Shown here: positions 33,258 to 44,000 of the stretch, in pieces
How positions within the stretch are numbered: the stretch's first letter is position 1
Layout of the letters: the number at the start of each line of letters is the position of its first letter
Source: Ferruginibacter sp.
Lineage (GTDB): Bacteria > Bacteroidota > Bacteroidia > Chitinophagales > Chitinophagaceae
Direction: 5' to 3'
NCBI GenBank assembly: GCA_013141115.1
Contig: JABFRP010000001.1
Span: 310,001 to 374,000 of the forward strand
Length of the DNA: 64,000 nt
Notes under the pieces: model-generated
Seen by the model: only the letters and a program-made list of their open reading frames with translations
What the model was told of the DNA's origin: nothing
Database searches by the model: none
Made by a program: the position numbers and the translations under genes

Positions 33258-34208
33258 TTATATCGCATTTCTCTTTCCGTAATGTGCTTGTCTATGACAA
33301 TTTGGGCAAAGAGCTATTGCATTTTCAATTGTGTCGTCTCCGCCTTCTGCTAATGTAACTATGTGATGTACTTCCAAATATGGAGTATTGTCTATGTCTC
33401 TTAAAAATGGTGCATTACATTTGCATTTCTCACACTTTCCATCGGCTCTGTAAAGTACAACAGCTACCACAATTTGACTCCTTATAAAGACTGTCTGATT
33501 AACAGTTGTCTTTGTCGGCTTTGCATTAATGGTTTTTAAAATCTCAAGTCTTTCATCTTGAGTAAGTTTTTGTGCTTTAGTAAGGTTTGCTTGTTCAAGT
33601 CTAACAAATTCAGAATAATTTGGTGTTTCAATTTCATTTCCAAACTCTGAAAAAATAAATTCTACAGCTCCTTTTGAATGAGAATTCTTCATATTGGGCA
33701 TTAGGTGTGTCTTAATAGCCCCATCAATGAAATCTTTATTTGCCTCACTTAAGAAGTTTATGTATTGTTCAATTTCTGAAGATTTAAGTATACAGCCAAC
33801 ATTGTCCTTAGTTTTTGCAAGTAAATTTGGAACTTTATCAATTTCAGTGTTTCTGTAATATTGATTATTGTTGTATCCGTAAAATTCTATTGGAATAGAG
33901 TTATTCGCCATTACATTTTTTAATGTTGTTCTATTGCAAAGGATAAGAAGTTCATTGTAGTATAATGTTATGCAATATTCTTGTCCAACATTAAAACGAA
34001 GAAATTTTCCTTGTAAATCCAAATTCAAACTCCAATTGTCGCTTTTGATTGAGTCTGCATAACTTACTGAGTCAGCCAAAAAATTTATAAAAATTTTTCG
34101 TGCATTACTTTCAGGAAGTAATTTTTCAATTGCTTTTTTTGCATCACTAGAACTGGTTCTATTTAATTTTGACATAAAATTTTGAAGGTGGTGTCTCAAA
34201 AATGCCAT
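33258..34208 (-). CDS. HNH endonuclease domain protein
   Basis: A 316-residue protein. The C-terminal ~65 residues form an HNH nuclease: the zinc cysteine pair CEKCKC, the core LEVHHIVTLAEGGDDTIENAIALCPNCHRQAH with catalytic His-His and the second Cys pair. Residues ~1-225 are a helical/mixed domain with no motif I recognise (contains FLRFNVGQEYCITLYYNELLIL). The overall plan, an unknown N-domain plus McrA-like HNH, suits a restriction or defence nuclease (inference). It stands alone among housekeeping genes and is flanked by odd non-coding DNA on both sides. MSKLNRTSSS at codon 12 is an alternative start. Confidence 0.85.
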   Translation of the reverse strand: MAFLRHHLQNFMSKLNRTSSSDAKKAIEKLLPESNARKIFINFLADSVSYADSIKSDNWSLNLDLQGKFLRFNVGQEYCITLYYNELLILCNRTTLKNVMANNSIPIEFYGYNNNQYYRNTEIDKVPNLLAKTKDNVGCILKSSEIEQYINFLSEANKDFIDGAIKTHLMPNMKNSHSKGAVEFIFSEFGNEIETPNYSEFVRLEQANLTKAQKLTQDERLEILKTINAKPTKTTVNQTVFIRSQIVVAVVLYRADGKCEKCKCNAPFLRDIDNTPYLEVHHIVTLAEGGDDTIENAIALCPNCHRQAHYGKRNAI

Positions 34209-34346
34209 TACACGCTATTACAACACAAACTCTAATTGCATATTAATCTTTTAATATTATACTTCTTATGTTATTTATAACGTCAATGCAATGTATGAAA
34301 ATATTTAATTTGTGTTTCATTAATTTACCTAGCCTGCTTAAGCAAA

Positions 34347-34455
34347 GAGTGGCTCACCCTTTGTTAAAAAGAGTTACAAACGGAAAGGGTGGGTTACTCA
34401 AAATAATCACTGTATATCAGCTCTGGGTGAGCCGCCCTTGAAGGGGCGACCCACC
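34347..34455. repeat. Cluster of competing hairpins between HNH gene and aconitase
   Basis: Arms 34347-34362 and 34384-34399 pair at 13 of 16 positions. GGCTCACCC (34351-34359) can instead pair perfectly with GGGTGAGCC (34425-34433), which itself flanks CGCCC-TTGAAG-GGGCG. The rest of this 302-base gap (34209-34346) is AT-rich with no gene that I can see. Confidence 0.55.
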
Positions 34456-34485
34456 AAAAAAATCCCGGCCTTAAAAGCCGGGATT
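34454..34485 (-). terminator. Intrinsic terminator of the aconitase gene
   Basis: AATCCCGGC (34461-34469) and GCCGGGATT (34477-34485) are perfect 9-bp arms with a 7-nt loop. On the minus strand the hairpin is followed by a run of T. It lies 25 bp past the aconitase stop. Confidence 0.9.
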
Positions 34486-34510
34486 GAGACAGATTATTTT
34501 AAGAAACAGT

Positions 34511-36784
34511 TTAATTATTCGCTGCAAACTCTCTCCTGATAATATTTAACGCACCACCCGCTTTAAACCACTCAATCTGTTGTTCATTGTAAGTATGGTT
34601 TACTTGTATGGTTTCGCTGCTGCCATCAGCATGGTTCAATACCAGTTGCAAAGTTTTGTTGGGTGCAAAAGCCAATAAGCCTTCAATGTCAATAGTATCG
34701 TCTTCTAAAATTTTATCATAGTCTGCTTTGTTGGCAAAAGTTAATGCCAGCATACCTTGTTTTTTTAAATTGGTTTCGTGTATACGGGCAAAAGATTTTA
34801 CCAGTACAGCACGTACACCTAAATGGCGTGGCTCCATAGCTGCATGCTCACGGGATGAACCTTCACCATAGTTTTCGTCGCCTACTACAATTGTTCCCAC
34901 ACCGGCAGCTTTGTAGGCTCTTTGTGTGTTAGGAACGGTTCCCTGTTCTCCTGTTAATTGATTTTTTACGCTATCCGTTTTTTCGTTGAAGAAGTTAACT
35001 GCACCAATCAACATGTTGTTACTGATGTTATCCAAATGTCCACGGAACTTCAACCATGGTCCTGCCATGCTGATATGATCGGTAGTACATTTTCCTTTTG
35101 CTTTGATCAGCAATTTCAATCCTTTTAAATCAACACCTTCCCATGCTGCAAACGGATCTAACAATTGTAAACGTTTGCTATCAGGCGATACTTTTACTAC
35201 AACACCACTTCCATCTTCTGCAGGTTTTTGATACCCTGCATCTTCTACTGCAAAACCCTTTGGAGGCAATTCGTTACCACTTGGTGGATCCAGTTTTACC
35301 TGTTCGCCTTTGTTGTTGGTTAATGTATCTGTTAACGGATTAAAATCTAAACTACCTGCAATAGCCATGGCGGTTACCAGTTCTGGTGAGCCTACAAATG
35401 CAAAAGTGTTAGGGTTGCCATCGGCACGTTTTGCAAAGTTTCTGTTGAAAGAATGAACGATGGTATTTTTTTCTGCCTTCTCTGCACCAACCCTTGCCCA
35501 CATACCAATGCATGGTCCGCAGGCGTTGGCAAACACGTTAGCCCCAATTTTATCAAACACACCTAAAAAACCATCTCTTTCAATTGTATAACGGATCTGT
35601 TCGCTACCGGGGTTGATATTAAACTCTGCTTTTAAGGTTAAGCCTTTATCAGTTACCTGTTGTGCTAAACTTACTGCACGGCTGATATCTTCGTAAGAGG
35701 AGTTGGTACAGCTACCGATTAAACCCACTTCAATTTTTGTTGGCCATCCGTTAGCAGCAGCTGCTGCTTTCATTTGAGAAATAGGCGTAGCTAAATCGGG
35801 AGTGAATGGCCCATTCAAATGTGGTTCTAAAGTATTCAAATCAATTTCAATTACCTGGTCAAAATAAGCTTCAGGATTTGCATACACTTCAGGATCCCCG
35901 GTTAAATGTGCAGCTATTGCATCAGCAGCAGCAGCAATTTCTTCACGGCCGGTAGCTTTTAAATAGCGGCTCATGCTTTCATCATATCCAAAGGTAGAAG
36001 TGGTAGCACCAATTTCGGCACCCATATTACAAATGGTACCTTTACCTGTACAACTCATGCTGGTAGCGCCTTCGCCAAAATATTCCACCACAGCACCGGT
36101 TCCACCTTTTACGGTAAGAATGCCGGCAACTTTTAATATCACATCTTTAGGGGCAGTCCAGCCATTTAATTTACCGGTTAATTTTATACCGATCAGTTTG
36201 GGCATCTTCAATTCCCATGGTAACCCTGCCATTACATCGCAGGCATCGGCACCACCCACACCAATGGCAATCATACCTAAACCACCTGCATTTACAGTGT
36301 GGCTATCAGTTCCAATCATCATCCCACCAGGAAAAGCATAGTTTTCCAACACCACCTGGTGAATGATGCCGGCACCTGGTTTCCAAAAACCAATACCATA
36401 TTTATTACTTACGCTGGCTAAAAAGTCGAATACTTCACTACTTTCTGTAACTGCCCTGCTTAAATCTGTTTTACTATTTACTTTGGCTTCAATTAAATGA
36501 TCGCAATGTACGGTGCTGGGTACGGCTACTTTAGTACGGCCGCTTTGCATAAACTGCAATAAAGCCATTTGTGCAGTTGCATCCTGCATGGCAACTCTGT
36601 CTGGTGCAAAATCCACATAAGCTTCGCCTCTGGCGTAAGCCTTGCTGGCATTACCTTCGGTAAGATGAGCGTACAGAATTTTTTCAGTAAGTGTTAACGG
36701 TTTGCCAGTTGCTTTACGTGCTGCCTCAATTCTGGTTGCAAAATTGGCGTACACTTTTTTAATCATTTCAATGTCAAAAGCCAT
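34511..36784 (-). CDS. acn: Aconitate hydratase (mitochondrial-type)
   Basis: A 757-residue aconitase resembling the eukaryotic mitochondrial form rather than E. coli AcnA or AcnB. Motifs include [43 protein letters not shown], the iron-sulphur cysteines in GSCTNSS and NACGPCIG, and the swivel-domain [22 protein letters not shown]. It isomerises citrate to isocitrate in the TCA cycle. The gene is monocistronic, with its own terminator and a ~170-bp upstream gap to a divergent PspC-like gene. Confidence 0.97.
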   Translation of the reverse strand: MAFDIEMIKKVYANFATRIEAARKATGKPLTLTEKILYAHLTEGNASKAYARGEAYVDFAPDRVAMQDATAQMALLQFMQSGRTKVAVPSTVHCDHLIEAKVNSKTDLSRAVTESSEVFDFLASVSNKYGIGFWKPGAGIIHQVVLENYAFPGGMMIGTDSHTVNAGGLGMIAIGVGGADACDVMAGLPWELKMPKLIGIKLTGKLNGWTAPKDVILKVAGILTVKGGTGAVVEYFGEGATSMSCTGKGTICNMGAEIGATTSTFGYDESMSRYLKATGREEIAAAADAIAAHLTGDPEVYANPEAYFDQVIEIDLNTLEPHLNGPFTPDLATPISQMKAAAAANGWPTKIEVGLIGSCTNSSYEDISRAVSLAQQVTDKGLTLKAEFNINPGSEQIRYTIERDGFLGVFDKIGANVFANACGPCIGMWARVGAEKAEKNTIVHSFNRNFAKRADGNPNTFAFVGSPELVTAMAIAGSLDFNPLTDTLTNNKGEQVKLDPPSGNELPPKGFAVEDAGYQKPAEDGSGVVVKVSPDSKRLQLLDPFAAWEGVDLKGLKLLIKAKGKCTTDHISMAGPWLKFRGHLDNISNNMLIGAVNFFNEKTDSVKNQLTGEQGTVPNTQRAYKAAGVGTIVVGDENYGEGSSREHAAMEPRHLGVRAVLVKSFARIHETNLKKQGMLALTFANKADYDKILEDDTIDIEGLLAFAPNKTLQLVLNHADGSSETIQVNHTYNEQQIEWFKAGGALNIIRREFAANN

Positions 36785-36786
36785 AG

Positions 36787-36826
36787 TACAATTTTAGATT
36801 TATGATTTTAGATTTGTGATTTTTGT
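36787..36826. repeat. Family D word repeat upstream of aconitase
   Basis: The stretch repeats GATTTATGATTTTAGATTTGTGATTTTT-like words, the same vocabulary as the right arm (reverse complement) of the rpmJ-rpsM element. Here only one arm is obvious. Confidence 0.3.
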
Positions 36827-36955
36827 TAAATATGGCTTTGTTTTGTTCAATAAATTGGCCATTAACAATAAAATATCTTCAGTTTTGCAAATTTACTGAA
36901 ACTCAGTCACTATTTAAAGCCCTTGTTTATAGAAAAATATGCTTAAATTAGCAAC

Positions 36956-37177
36956 ATGAATCGTTTCAGGTATTTTATTGAGTGGCATGTTTTTGGAGTG
37001 TGCACTGCCATTGGTGAAAAAATGGGCATTGCCACATCAACAATACGCAAATATTTTATCTATATATCTTTTCTTACCATGGGCTCTCCTGTGGTAGTAT
37101 ATTTTTTTATCGCATTCTGGATAAATATCAAACGATCTATCTTTAATGCCAGAAGAAATCCCTTGAGATACCTGTAA
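36956..37177 (+). CDS. PspC domain-like small membrane protein
   Basis: A 73-residue protein matching the PspC fold pattern: a short basic N-terminus, VFGVCTAIGEKMGIATSTIRKYFIYISFLTMGSPVVVYFFIAFWI with one hairpin of membrane sequence, and a basic end. PspC proteins take part in envelope-stress sensing; the short Bacteroidota forms have no assigned job. A -7-like TAAATTAG lies 4 bp before the ATG, suggesting a very short leader. It is followed 49 bp later by an AraC regulator. Confidence 0.8.
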   Translation: MNRFRYFIEWHVFGVCTAIGEKMGIATSTIRKYFIYISFLTMGSPVVVYFFIAFWINIKRSIFNARRNPLRYL

Positions 37178-37226
37178 CAAATATAGTTCCGACCGACCCT
37201 TTTAAACCTTATTATATCCCCTTCTA

Positions 37227-38210
37227 ATGATTGTACTGAATATCAATCATACTAATTACAAACAGTTGTTGCAAAATTTAGCAACAGCGCTTAATATACC
37301 TTATAAGCAAGAAGATTTTTTATTGATAACTCCACCTACAGGCGAAGGTGTTTTAAAAGCAATAAGCTTGTTTGATGAGTTGCAGGTTTTGTTGGCCGAT
37401 ATTACTTTTAATGAAGGATTGATGACGATAAGGGAACGGTCGGATGACAGGTATTTTGTATTGCATTTTGATGATGTGTTTATAAAAGATACCGCCACGT
37501 TACGGGTGGATGATGAGTTATTACAAAAACCAAACACCCGCCATGCTGTAGCAAGGCTTACCAGCAATATTTTTGTAAATACCGAGGAGCTGCCAGCTCA
37601 CCTGCACATTAAATCAATAAAAGTTTTATTTAATGAAAAGTGGCTGAAGAAATATATGGGCATGGAGGCTGATGATGATGTACTGCAAAAGTATTTATCA
37701 CTTAAAACAGAAAGCTGTGATTTTGAATCGTTGGATGCGGAATATCTTAAACTGATGAATGACTTGTGGACCGCAAAAAAGGATGATCCTTTGCAAAATA
37801 TTTTTTTGCAGAACAGGGTGGCTTTGCTGGTGGAGCGTTTTTTTACAAGGCTGTACAGCAAAGTGAATTTGCTGGAAGGAAAGTTTGATCTTTCATCTGA
37901 AGTGATAAAAACAATGATAAAAGTAGAGCATTTACTGATAGATGATTTCAGTAAATTACCACCTACTATTGATGAGTTTTCGAAACTGGTTTCGATGAGC
38001 AGTACAAAATTGAAAAAGAGTTTTAAAAGCATGTTTGGCGATAGCATTTATTCTTACTACCAAAAGCAGCGGTTGCAAAAAGCCAACGAACTTTTATTAA
38101 CCGGTAAGTATACGGTAAAGCAGGCAGCTAACGCTATAGGATATAATAACGTGGCTAACTTTACACTTGCTTTTAAAAAACAGTATAAAAAAGTGCCGGA
38201 AATAATGTAA
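37227..38210 (+). CDS. AraC family transcriptional regulator (1 of tandem pair)
   Basis: A 327-residue regulator. The C-terminal ~100 residues carry two helix-turn-helix motifs: LPPTIDEFSKLVSMSSTKLKKSFKSMFG and YTVKQAANAIGYNNVANFTLAFKKQYKKVP. The N-terminal ~220 residues form a sensor domain with no motif I can name; it is shared with the next gene (e.g. KWLKKYMGMEADDDVLQKYLSLKTESCDFE against EWLKNYAGISASDEAFAAYLSLKTATFNFE). The ligand is unknown. It arose by tandem duplication with its neighbour. Confidence 0.93.
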   Translation: MIVLNINHTNYKQLLQNLATALNIPYKQEDFLLITPPTGEGVLKAISLFDELQVLLADITFNEGLMTIRERSDDRYFVLHFDDVFIKDTATLRVDDELLQKPNTRHAVARLTSNIFVNTEELPAHLHIKSIKVLFNEKWLKKYMGMEADDDVLQKYLSLKTESCDFESLDAEYLKLMNDLWTAKKDDPLQNIFLQNRVALLVERFFTRLYSKVNLLEGKFDLSSEVIKTMIKVEHLLIDDFSKLPPTIDEFSKLVSMSSTKLKKSFKSMFGDSIYSYYQKQRLQKANELLLTGKYTVKQAANAIGYNNVANFTLAFKKQYKKVPEIM

Positions 38211-38244
38211 CAAAAACTTCTCCAATCATTTTATTAACCTGGTA

Positions 38245-39231
38245 TTGTTGTTTAATTTTTCTTACAAATATTGCGACCATATTGATTACCTGCATGAGCT
38301 GGCAAAAGCTGCGGGTGTAAAGGTTATTGATAATACCATTGTATTACCCGCCTCAATGGGCAGCGGTTACATAAAAGTGGTTGAACTTGCCAATGGCCTG
38401 CAGGTATTGATAAACGAGTGTGTAATTACACAGGAAGTGCGTTTTTGCCGCCAACCTGTGGCCGATGAATCTTATACGCTGCGTTTTGACGAAGTTAAAA
38501 ATCTGAAAAAGCTAACTATTCAAATTGATGAGGATAAATTAAATGAAGAAGAGCAGGTGTATTCCGGAGCTTTTTTAACCAACTCACTTATTGATTTTTC
38601 TTACACAGCTAATGCTGGTATAGAAGACCGCTGCATAAATATTTTTTTTACTGCCGAATGGCTAAAAAATTATGCTGGTATAAGTGCATCAGATGAAGCA
38701 TTTGCAGCATACCTTTCTTTAAAAACAGCAACATTTAATTTTGAAGTATTAAATTTTGAATACAGGGCTTTGATGGAAGAAATTTTTGAAATTAAGGATG
38801 ATCATCCCATGCAAAAGGTGATGCTGCAAAACCGGGTAATGCTTTTAATAGAAAGATTTTTCAGAAGTCTTTACAGCAGAATGGGGCAACCTAAGAAATC
38901 CAATGTTGTAATTAATGACGACTCGATAAAAAGAATGATGCAGGTGGAATCTATTTTGGTGCGTAATCTTTCGGAACAGCCACCTACAATACCAGTGCTG
39001 GCACGTACTGCAATGATGAGTGAAACAAAGTTAAAAAATTTGTTTAAAACCATTTACGGCATGGGGCTATACGAGTATTATCAAAAAAACCGCATGTTAA
39101 AGGCCCGGCAACTTTTGCGGAGTAAAAAATATTCTGTAAAGGAAGCAGGAATGGCGCTTGGTTTTAAAAACTTAAGCAATTTTACCATAGCCTATAAAAA
39201 AGAGTTCAATACTTTACCCAGTGAAATATAG
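38245..39231 (+). CDS. AraC family transcriptional regulator (2 of tandem pair)
   Basis: A 328-residue paralogue of the preceding regulator with the same architecture and HTH motifs (SETKLKNLFKTIYGMGLYEYYQ, KEAGMALGFKNLSNFTIAYKKEF). No ATG gives a full-length N-terminus: aligned to the paralogue, translation should begin about 38245, where two TTG codons stand in a row. The first in-frame ATG would remove ~35 residues of conserved sensor domain. I therefore annotate a TTG start. The gap to the first gene is 34 bp, so they are probably cotranscribed. Confidence 0.88.
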   Translation: MLFNFSYKYCDHIDYLHELAKAAGVKVIDNTIVLPASMGSGYIKVVELANGLQVLINECVITQEVRFCRQPVADESYTLRFDEVKNLKKLTIQIDEDKLNEEEQVYSGAFLTNSLIDFSYTANAGIEDRCINIFFTAEWLKNYAGISASDEAFAAYLSLKTATFNFEVLNFEYRALMEEIFEIKDDHPMQKVMLQNRVMLLIERFFRSLYSRMGQPKKSNVVINDDSIKRMMQVESILVRNLSEQPPTIPVLARTAMMSETKLKNLFKTIYGMGLYEYYQKNRMLKARQLLRSKKYSVKEAGMALGFKNLSNFTIAYKKEFNTLPSEI

Positions 39232-39410
39232 AAATTGCGGTGCCATTATGCCTTTTGCAGGCATTAATGTGTCTGATTTACGCATTGGTTTGGCATTTGT
39301 AGCATTATTTTTGCTAATTATATGTAACGCCCCGTTTTAAAATCTGTTTTGTTCAAATTTGTAATCAGGTTACAAATGTTGTTGGTTTTGGTTAATCCTA
39401 TATTATTAAG

Positions 39411-39432
39411 CCCCGATTTTTCGGGGTTTTTT
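39411..39432 (+). terminator. Intrinsic terminator between AraC pair and kdsA
   Basis: CCCCGA-TTTT-TCGGGG followed by six T on the plus strand. It ends the AraC transcript ~180 bp past its stop and may also serve kdsA on the other strand, although the T tract there is weak. Confidence 0.75.
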
Positions 39433-40252
39433 ATATTACAGCCTGCCTGATACGTATTATTTTTTCCAGTAAAGGTTCCAGCAAATCTAATTGAAGCATG
39501 TTGGCACCATCGCTTTTTGCAACTGCCGGGTTAGGATGCGTTTCAATAAATAATCCATCTGCACCAGTTGCTATGGCAGCTTTGGCAATGGTTTCAATTA
39601 ATTCTGGATTGCCGCCGGTTACACCAGCACTTTGGTTTGGCTGTTGTAAAGAATGGGTGCAATCCATAATTACAGGTACTTTAATTTCCTTCATCCAGGC
39701 AATGTTGCGATAATCCACTACAAGGTCTTGATAGCCAAAAGTGTTGCCTCTTTCTATTAGCCCAACTTTAGTATTGCCGGTATTATGTATTTTTTCTACC
39801 GCAAATTTCATGGAAGGGCCATTTAAAAACTGGCCTTTTTTTACATTTACAATCTTGCCCGTTTCACCAGCGGCAATCAGTAAATCTGTTTGGCGGCAAA
39901 GAAAGGCGGGTATCTGTAAAATATCTACATAATTTGCTGCCATGGCTGCTTCGCCGGCCGTATGAATATCGGATGTTGTTGGAAGATTAAATTTTTGCCC
40001 CAGTTTTTTTACCAGTTGCAAGGCTTCTTCATCACCAATACCGGTAAAAGAATTAGCACTGGTACGATTGGCTTTTTTATAAGAAGATTTAAAAATATAC
40101 GGGATACCCAGTCTTTTGCAAATGCCACTTACTTTTTCCGCTACTTCATTTATCAATGCTTCGCTCTCTACCACACATGGGCCGGCAATTAAAAAGAAAT
40201 TATTTTTATCGTATTGTTGCTGGCTAAAAAGGTCTTCTAAATATTTTTCCAT
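39431..40252 (-). CDS. kdsA: 3-deoxy-8-phosphooctulonate synthase
   Basis: A 273-residue KDO-8-P synthase. Family motifs: FFLIAGPCVVES, FKSSYKKANRTS, TTSDIHTAGEA, DILQIPAFLCRQTDLL, NVKKGQFLNGPSMKFAVEK, MDCTHSLQQPNQ and GLFIETHPNPAVAKSDGANML. It condenses phosphoenolpyruvate with arabinose-5-phosphate to make the inner-core LPS sugar KDO. CFLCRQTD keeps the cysteine seen in many family members. A perfect -7 box ends only 4 bp before the start codon, so its mRNA is probably leaderless. It lies 32 bp downstream of the LytTR regulator gene. Confidence 0.97.
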   Translation of the reverse strand: MEKYLEDLFSQQQYDKNNFFLIAGPCVVESEALINEVAEKVSGICKRLGIPYIFKSSYKKANRTSANSFTGIGDEEALQLVKKLGQKFNLPTTSDIHTAGEAAMAANYVDILQIPAFLCRQTDLLIAAGETGKIVNVKKGQFLNGPSMKFAVEKIHNTGNTKVGLIERGNTFGYQDLVVDYRNIAWMKEIKVPVIMDCTHSLQQPNQSAGVTGGNPELIETIAKAAIATGADGLFIETHPNPAVAKSDGANMLQLDLLEPLLEKIIRIRQAVI

Positions 40253-40256
40253 ACTG

Positions 40257-40264
40257 CAAATATA
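40257..40264 (-). promoter_or_regulatory. -7 box of kdsA, implying leaderless start
   Basis: The minus strand reads TATATTTG, an exact TAnnTTTG, ending four bases before the ATG. Confidence 0.5.
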
Positions 40265-40284
40265 AGCCCTTTATGTTTTTAGGG

Positions 40285-41028
40285 TTAATAGCCAATGGTT
40301 TTAAGAAATTCATCTTTTTTCCTTCGGGAAACATCAACATAACTGCCATTTTGTAATTCTATCTGGCCACCATCGCCTTTAATATAGCGTTTAATATAAT
40401 TAAGGTTAATCAGGTGAGAGTGATGTGTTCTGAAGAAAATATCATCGGGCAACAACTCTTCAAATTCTTTTAAAGTTTTTGATGCAGTGATTTTTATTTT
40501 ATTGGCCAGGTAGATGTTGGTATAATTGCTGTTGGCTTCTAAATGTATAATATCGCTGATATCATAAAATAATAAACCATCTAAAGTAGGGATGGCTAAT
40601 TTAGATAATTGCTTTTTAGGTTGCTGCATATTCTGCTGCAAAAGTTCCACCTGTTTTTTGGTTTGATTATTTTCATTGGCATCTATTTTAGTCACTGCGG
40701 CTCTTAGCTCTTCAATGTCGATGGGTTTTAAAAGATAATCAAAAGCAGCATATTTAATGGCCTTAATAGCATATTGATCATAGGCTGTAGTAAAAATAAT
40801 ATGGAAGTTTTTTTCTGGTAATTCATTCAGCATTTCAAATCCATTCATGCGTGGCATTTCAATATCTAAAAAAATTAATTGAGGTTTATGGTGTTGTATC
40901 AGCGTTATTGCCTCCTGTCCGTTAGTGGCCTCTGCCAATACTTTTATTTGCGGACAGTAAGACAGTAGTTTCTCCCTTAATGCCAGTCTGCCTTTCGCCT
41001 CGTCATCTATAATAATTGCATTGATCAT
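40285..41028 (-). CDS. LytTR family response regulator
   Basis: A 247-residue regulator. The receiver domain (1-120) has acidic residues IIIDDE, the phosphoacceptor Asp55 in LIFLDIEMPRMNGFEML, Thr in FTTAYDQYA and the Lys in LLKPI. The LytTR DNA-binding domain occupies ~145-245 (HLEANSNYTNIYL ... FFRTHHSHLINLNYIKRYIKGDGGQIELQNG). It starts one base after the stop of the Reg_prop histidine kinase, its obvious partner. Targets may include the surface-protein genes upstream in the same run (inference). Confidence 0.95.
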   Translation of the reverse strand: MINAIIIDDEAKGRLALREKLLSYCPQIKVLAEATNGQEAITLIQHHKPQLIFLDIEMPRMNGFEMLNELPEKNFHIIFTTAYDQYAIKAIKYAAFDYLLKPIDIEELRAAVTKIDANENNQTKKQVELLQQNMQQPKKQLSKLAIPTLDGLLFYDISDIIHLEANSNYTNIYLANKIKITASKTLKEFEELLPDDIFFRTHHSHLINLNYIKRYIKGDGGQIELQNGSYVDVSRRKKDEFLKTIGY

Positions 41029-41029
41029 T

Positions 41030-44000
41030 TCAAATAACGTTTAGTTTTATTTTTACCTCTGTGCCTGCAGCAATGCCTTTATTGTATAAATCAGTTATCA
41101 ATACGGATGGGTTTTCTTCTTTATTAAATAATTTAATTCTGTCGTAACTTATCTGCATACCATAATGCGATTCTTTGTTTTGCATAATTTCTTCTGCAGC
41201 TGCTCTTCCTATGCCGTTATCGGTAATGGTATATTGTATCTCGTCATTCACTTTTTTAATATCAATGGTAAGTATACCATCATTGCCATCCTTATTTTTA
41301 AGCCCGTGCAAAATTGCATTTTCCACAAAGGGTTGTATAATAAGTGGCGGTACTTTGTAATCGCTGTTCAGTAATTCTTCATCTATTTTAAATATTGGCT
41401 TAAATTTATTTTCGTGGCGTAATTCTTCCAGTTCAATATACAGTTTTAATGTATCAATATCTTTACTAAAGGTTACCGTATTCTGTTTGTTAGTATCTAA
41501 GATGTTTCGCAGCAGTTTGGCAAATTTATTCAGGTAAACAGTGGCATGGTATTTATCATTGCTTTGTATTAATGCATCAATACTATTGATGCAGTTAAAA
41601 ATAAAATGCGGATTCATCTGGCTGCGGAGTGCCCTCATTTCCATTTCTGCCATTTGTTTGGTGAAATGCATTTTTCTTTTTCCTTCTTTGTAAATTGAAT
41701 TGATACGCCATTTGGCAAATGCATAAATCATGCAGCTGATAATTGCAAAAAACAACAACCTGAACCAAATGGTTTTCCAAAAAGGGGGAGCAATAATTAT
41801 TTTAAAGGAAGTAATCTCTCCGGTGCTGTTACCAATTTCAGCCCTTACCTCAAAAACGTATTCGCCAGATTGCAGGTCGGTATAGTTAGCAAAACGCTTT
41901 GTACCCATGTTTACCCAGTCTTTATCTGTACCATTCAATCGGTAATAATAATTGGTTTGCTGCTGGCCCGAAAAATTTAATGCAGCAAATTCTATAGAAA
42001 AAAAATTCTCTTTATAAGAAAGCCTTACTGGTTTGCCATCTGCTATTAATGAATCGATAAATAAAGCATTGTCAAAAACTTTAAAACCTGTTATTTCTGT
42101 TTTTAGCTGTAGTTTATCAGTGTGGTCTTTTTTTAAAGGGAAAAAACTTATCGCTTCTGTAGTGGTAAATGTTAACCATTGCCCATCCATTAAAGAATAA
42201 AATTTATTTGATACAAACGATGAACTGATAACCCCGGGTTCCATACTGTAGGGGATGATCTTTTTTTCTGCAGGATCAAATTTGTATAAGCCATAATCTG
42301 TAGTAAACCATACAAAACCTGCAGCATCTTTTTTTATGGCATAAACGGTTTGAGAGGGTAACCCATCGGCTGTTGTTAGATGTGTAAATGTTTTTGTTTG
42401 GGTGTTAAAAAAATTGATGCCGCTGTAAATAGTGCCAATGATCAAAGTGCTGTCGTTTAAAACTTCGATACCCTGTACACTTTTGCCCGAAATGCTTGCA
42501 GCATTGTTTTTATCAGGCAGCCAGGTATTAGTATATATTCTTTTGTTAAGATCAAATTGTTTAAAACCTTCTTCAGTACTCACCCAGCAACGCTGCCGTG
42601 CGTCTATGAGCATATTTAAAACTGTGGATGTTTTTTTTAGTTTATCATCGCCATAAGGTAAAAATTTATTTTTTTCTTTATCCCATTCAACAATTTTTCC
42701 GCTGTGCAGGCCAAACCAAATATTGCCTTGATTGTCTTTTTCCATGCAGCGTATGGTAGAGCCTTCCATTTCTGGCGGATCAATATTTTTTGCTGCACCG
42801 GTTATCAGATCATAAGAAATTAAATAGCCATGCTGGCAACCTATCCATAAAGTTGTTGCGTCTTTTTGTAAAAAGCTCCACACAAAATTATTTTGAGAAG
42901 CTGCATTTTCCGAAGCGATATTTTTTTTAAAATTAAAATTGCTATCGTACACTGCAATACCATTACCCCAGGTACCAATAAAAATATCGCCATTGGTGGT
43001 TTGTATGGCACTTTCAATTTCGCTTTTAGGGATTGATAATAAAGTGTTTTGCTTGTGACGTATGGTTTTAAAATATTGATGATACGGATTAAAAATATTA
43101 ATGCCTTTGTCTGTACCGATCCATATATTTTGTTCTTTATCCTGGTAAAGAGAAAATATTTTATAGTTGTATTGTATGCCCTGGCTGTTGCTTTCTTCTG
43201 TTATACAATAATCAAAATTATCTTCTTCTCTGTTAAAGCGCAACAGACCGGCATTTTCTGTACCCACCCAAATTATATTGTGGTCGTCTTCCAGCAAGGA
43301 GTTGATCAAAAGCCCTGTTTCCGGCATAGGCTTATTTTCCTGCTTTGATTTTAGGGATGACAAAAAATAAGTACTCATTTTTTTTGTTAAAGGATCATAC
43401 CTGTAAAGAGCATCACCCCAAGAGGTAACCCAAATGTTACTTTTACTATCGGCCAATACAAACCTTGATGCACTGGCGCCGTTATTAAAAAGTAAAGGCT
43501 GCAACAGGGGAATCTTTGCAGGGTTAAAATTATCCGAATAAACTGTTTTTGTTTTTTCATCAAATAAAAAAACTTTCGACATCATGGCAACCCATGTTTG
43601 TTTATTTGCTGTGTCGGAAAAAATGTAAGCAGCTTTATGAGCAGCAGCCGGTAAAATATTTTGTTGCCAGGGAGTGATCTGTTTTGTTTGAGGGTCGGTA
43701 TTGAATATGGCATTGCTGCCCAGCATCCATTTGGTATTACCGGCATCGGTATACATTGTAAAACCAAATGACGAATCTTTTAACAAGTCTTTTGTTGAAT
43801 ACAGAGCAGAGATGTTTTTATCGAGGTCTCTTTTTTCAAAAGTTATATTCTTTAATGTCCACAGTAAGTTGTTTTTTTTATCTGCATAAATTTCGGCACC
43901 GGGTGTTAACCCTTCCGCAGCATTATTAAGCATACCAGGGTAATAGATGAACCGGCTGCCGTCATAGCGTTGCAATCCATTCAGGCTGGCAATCCATATA

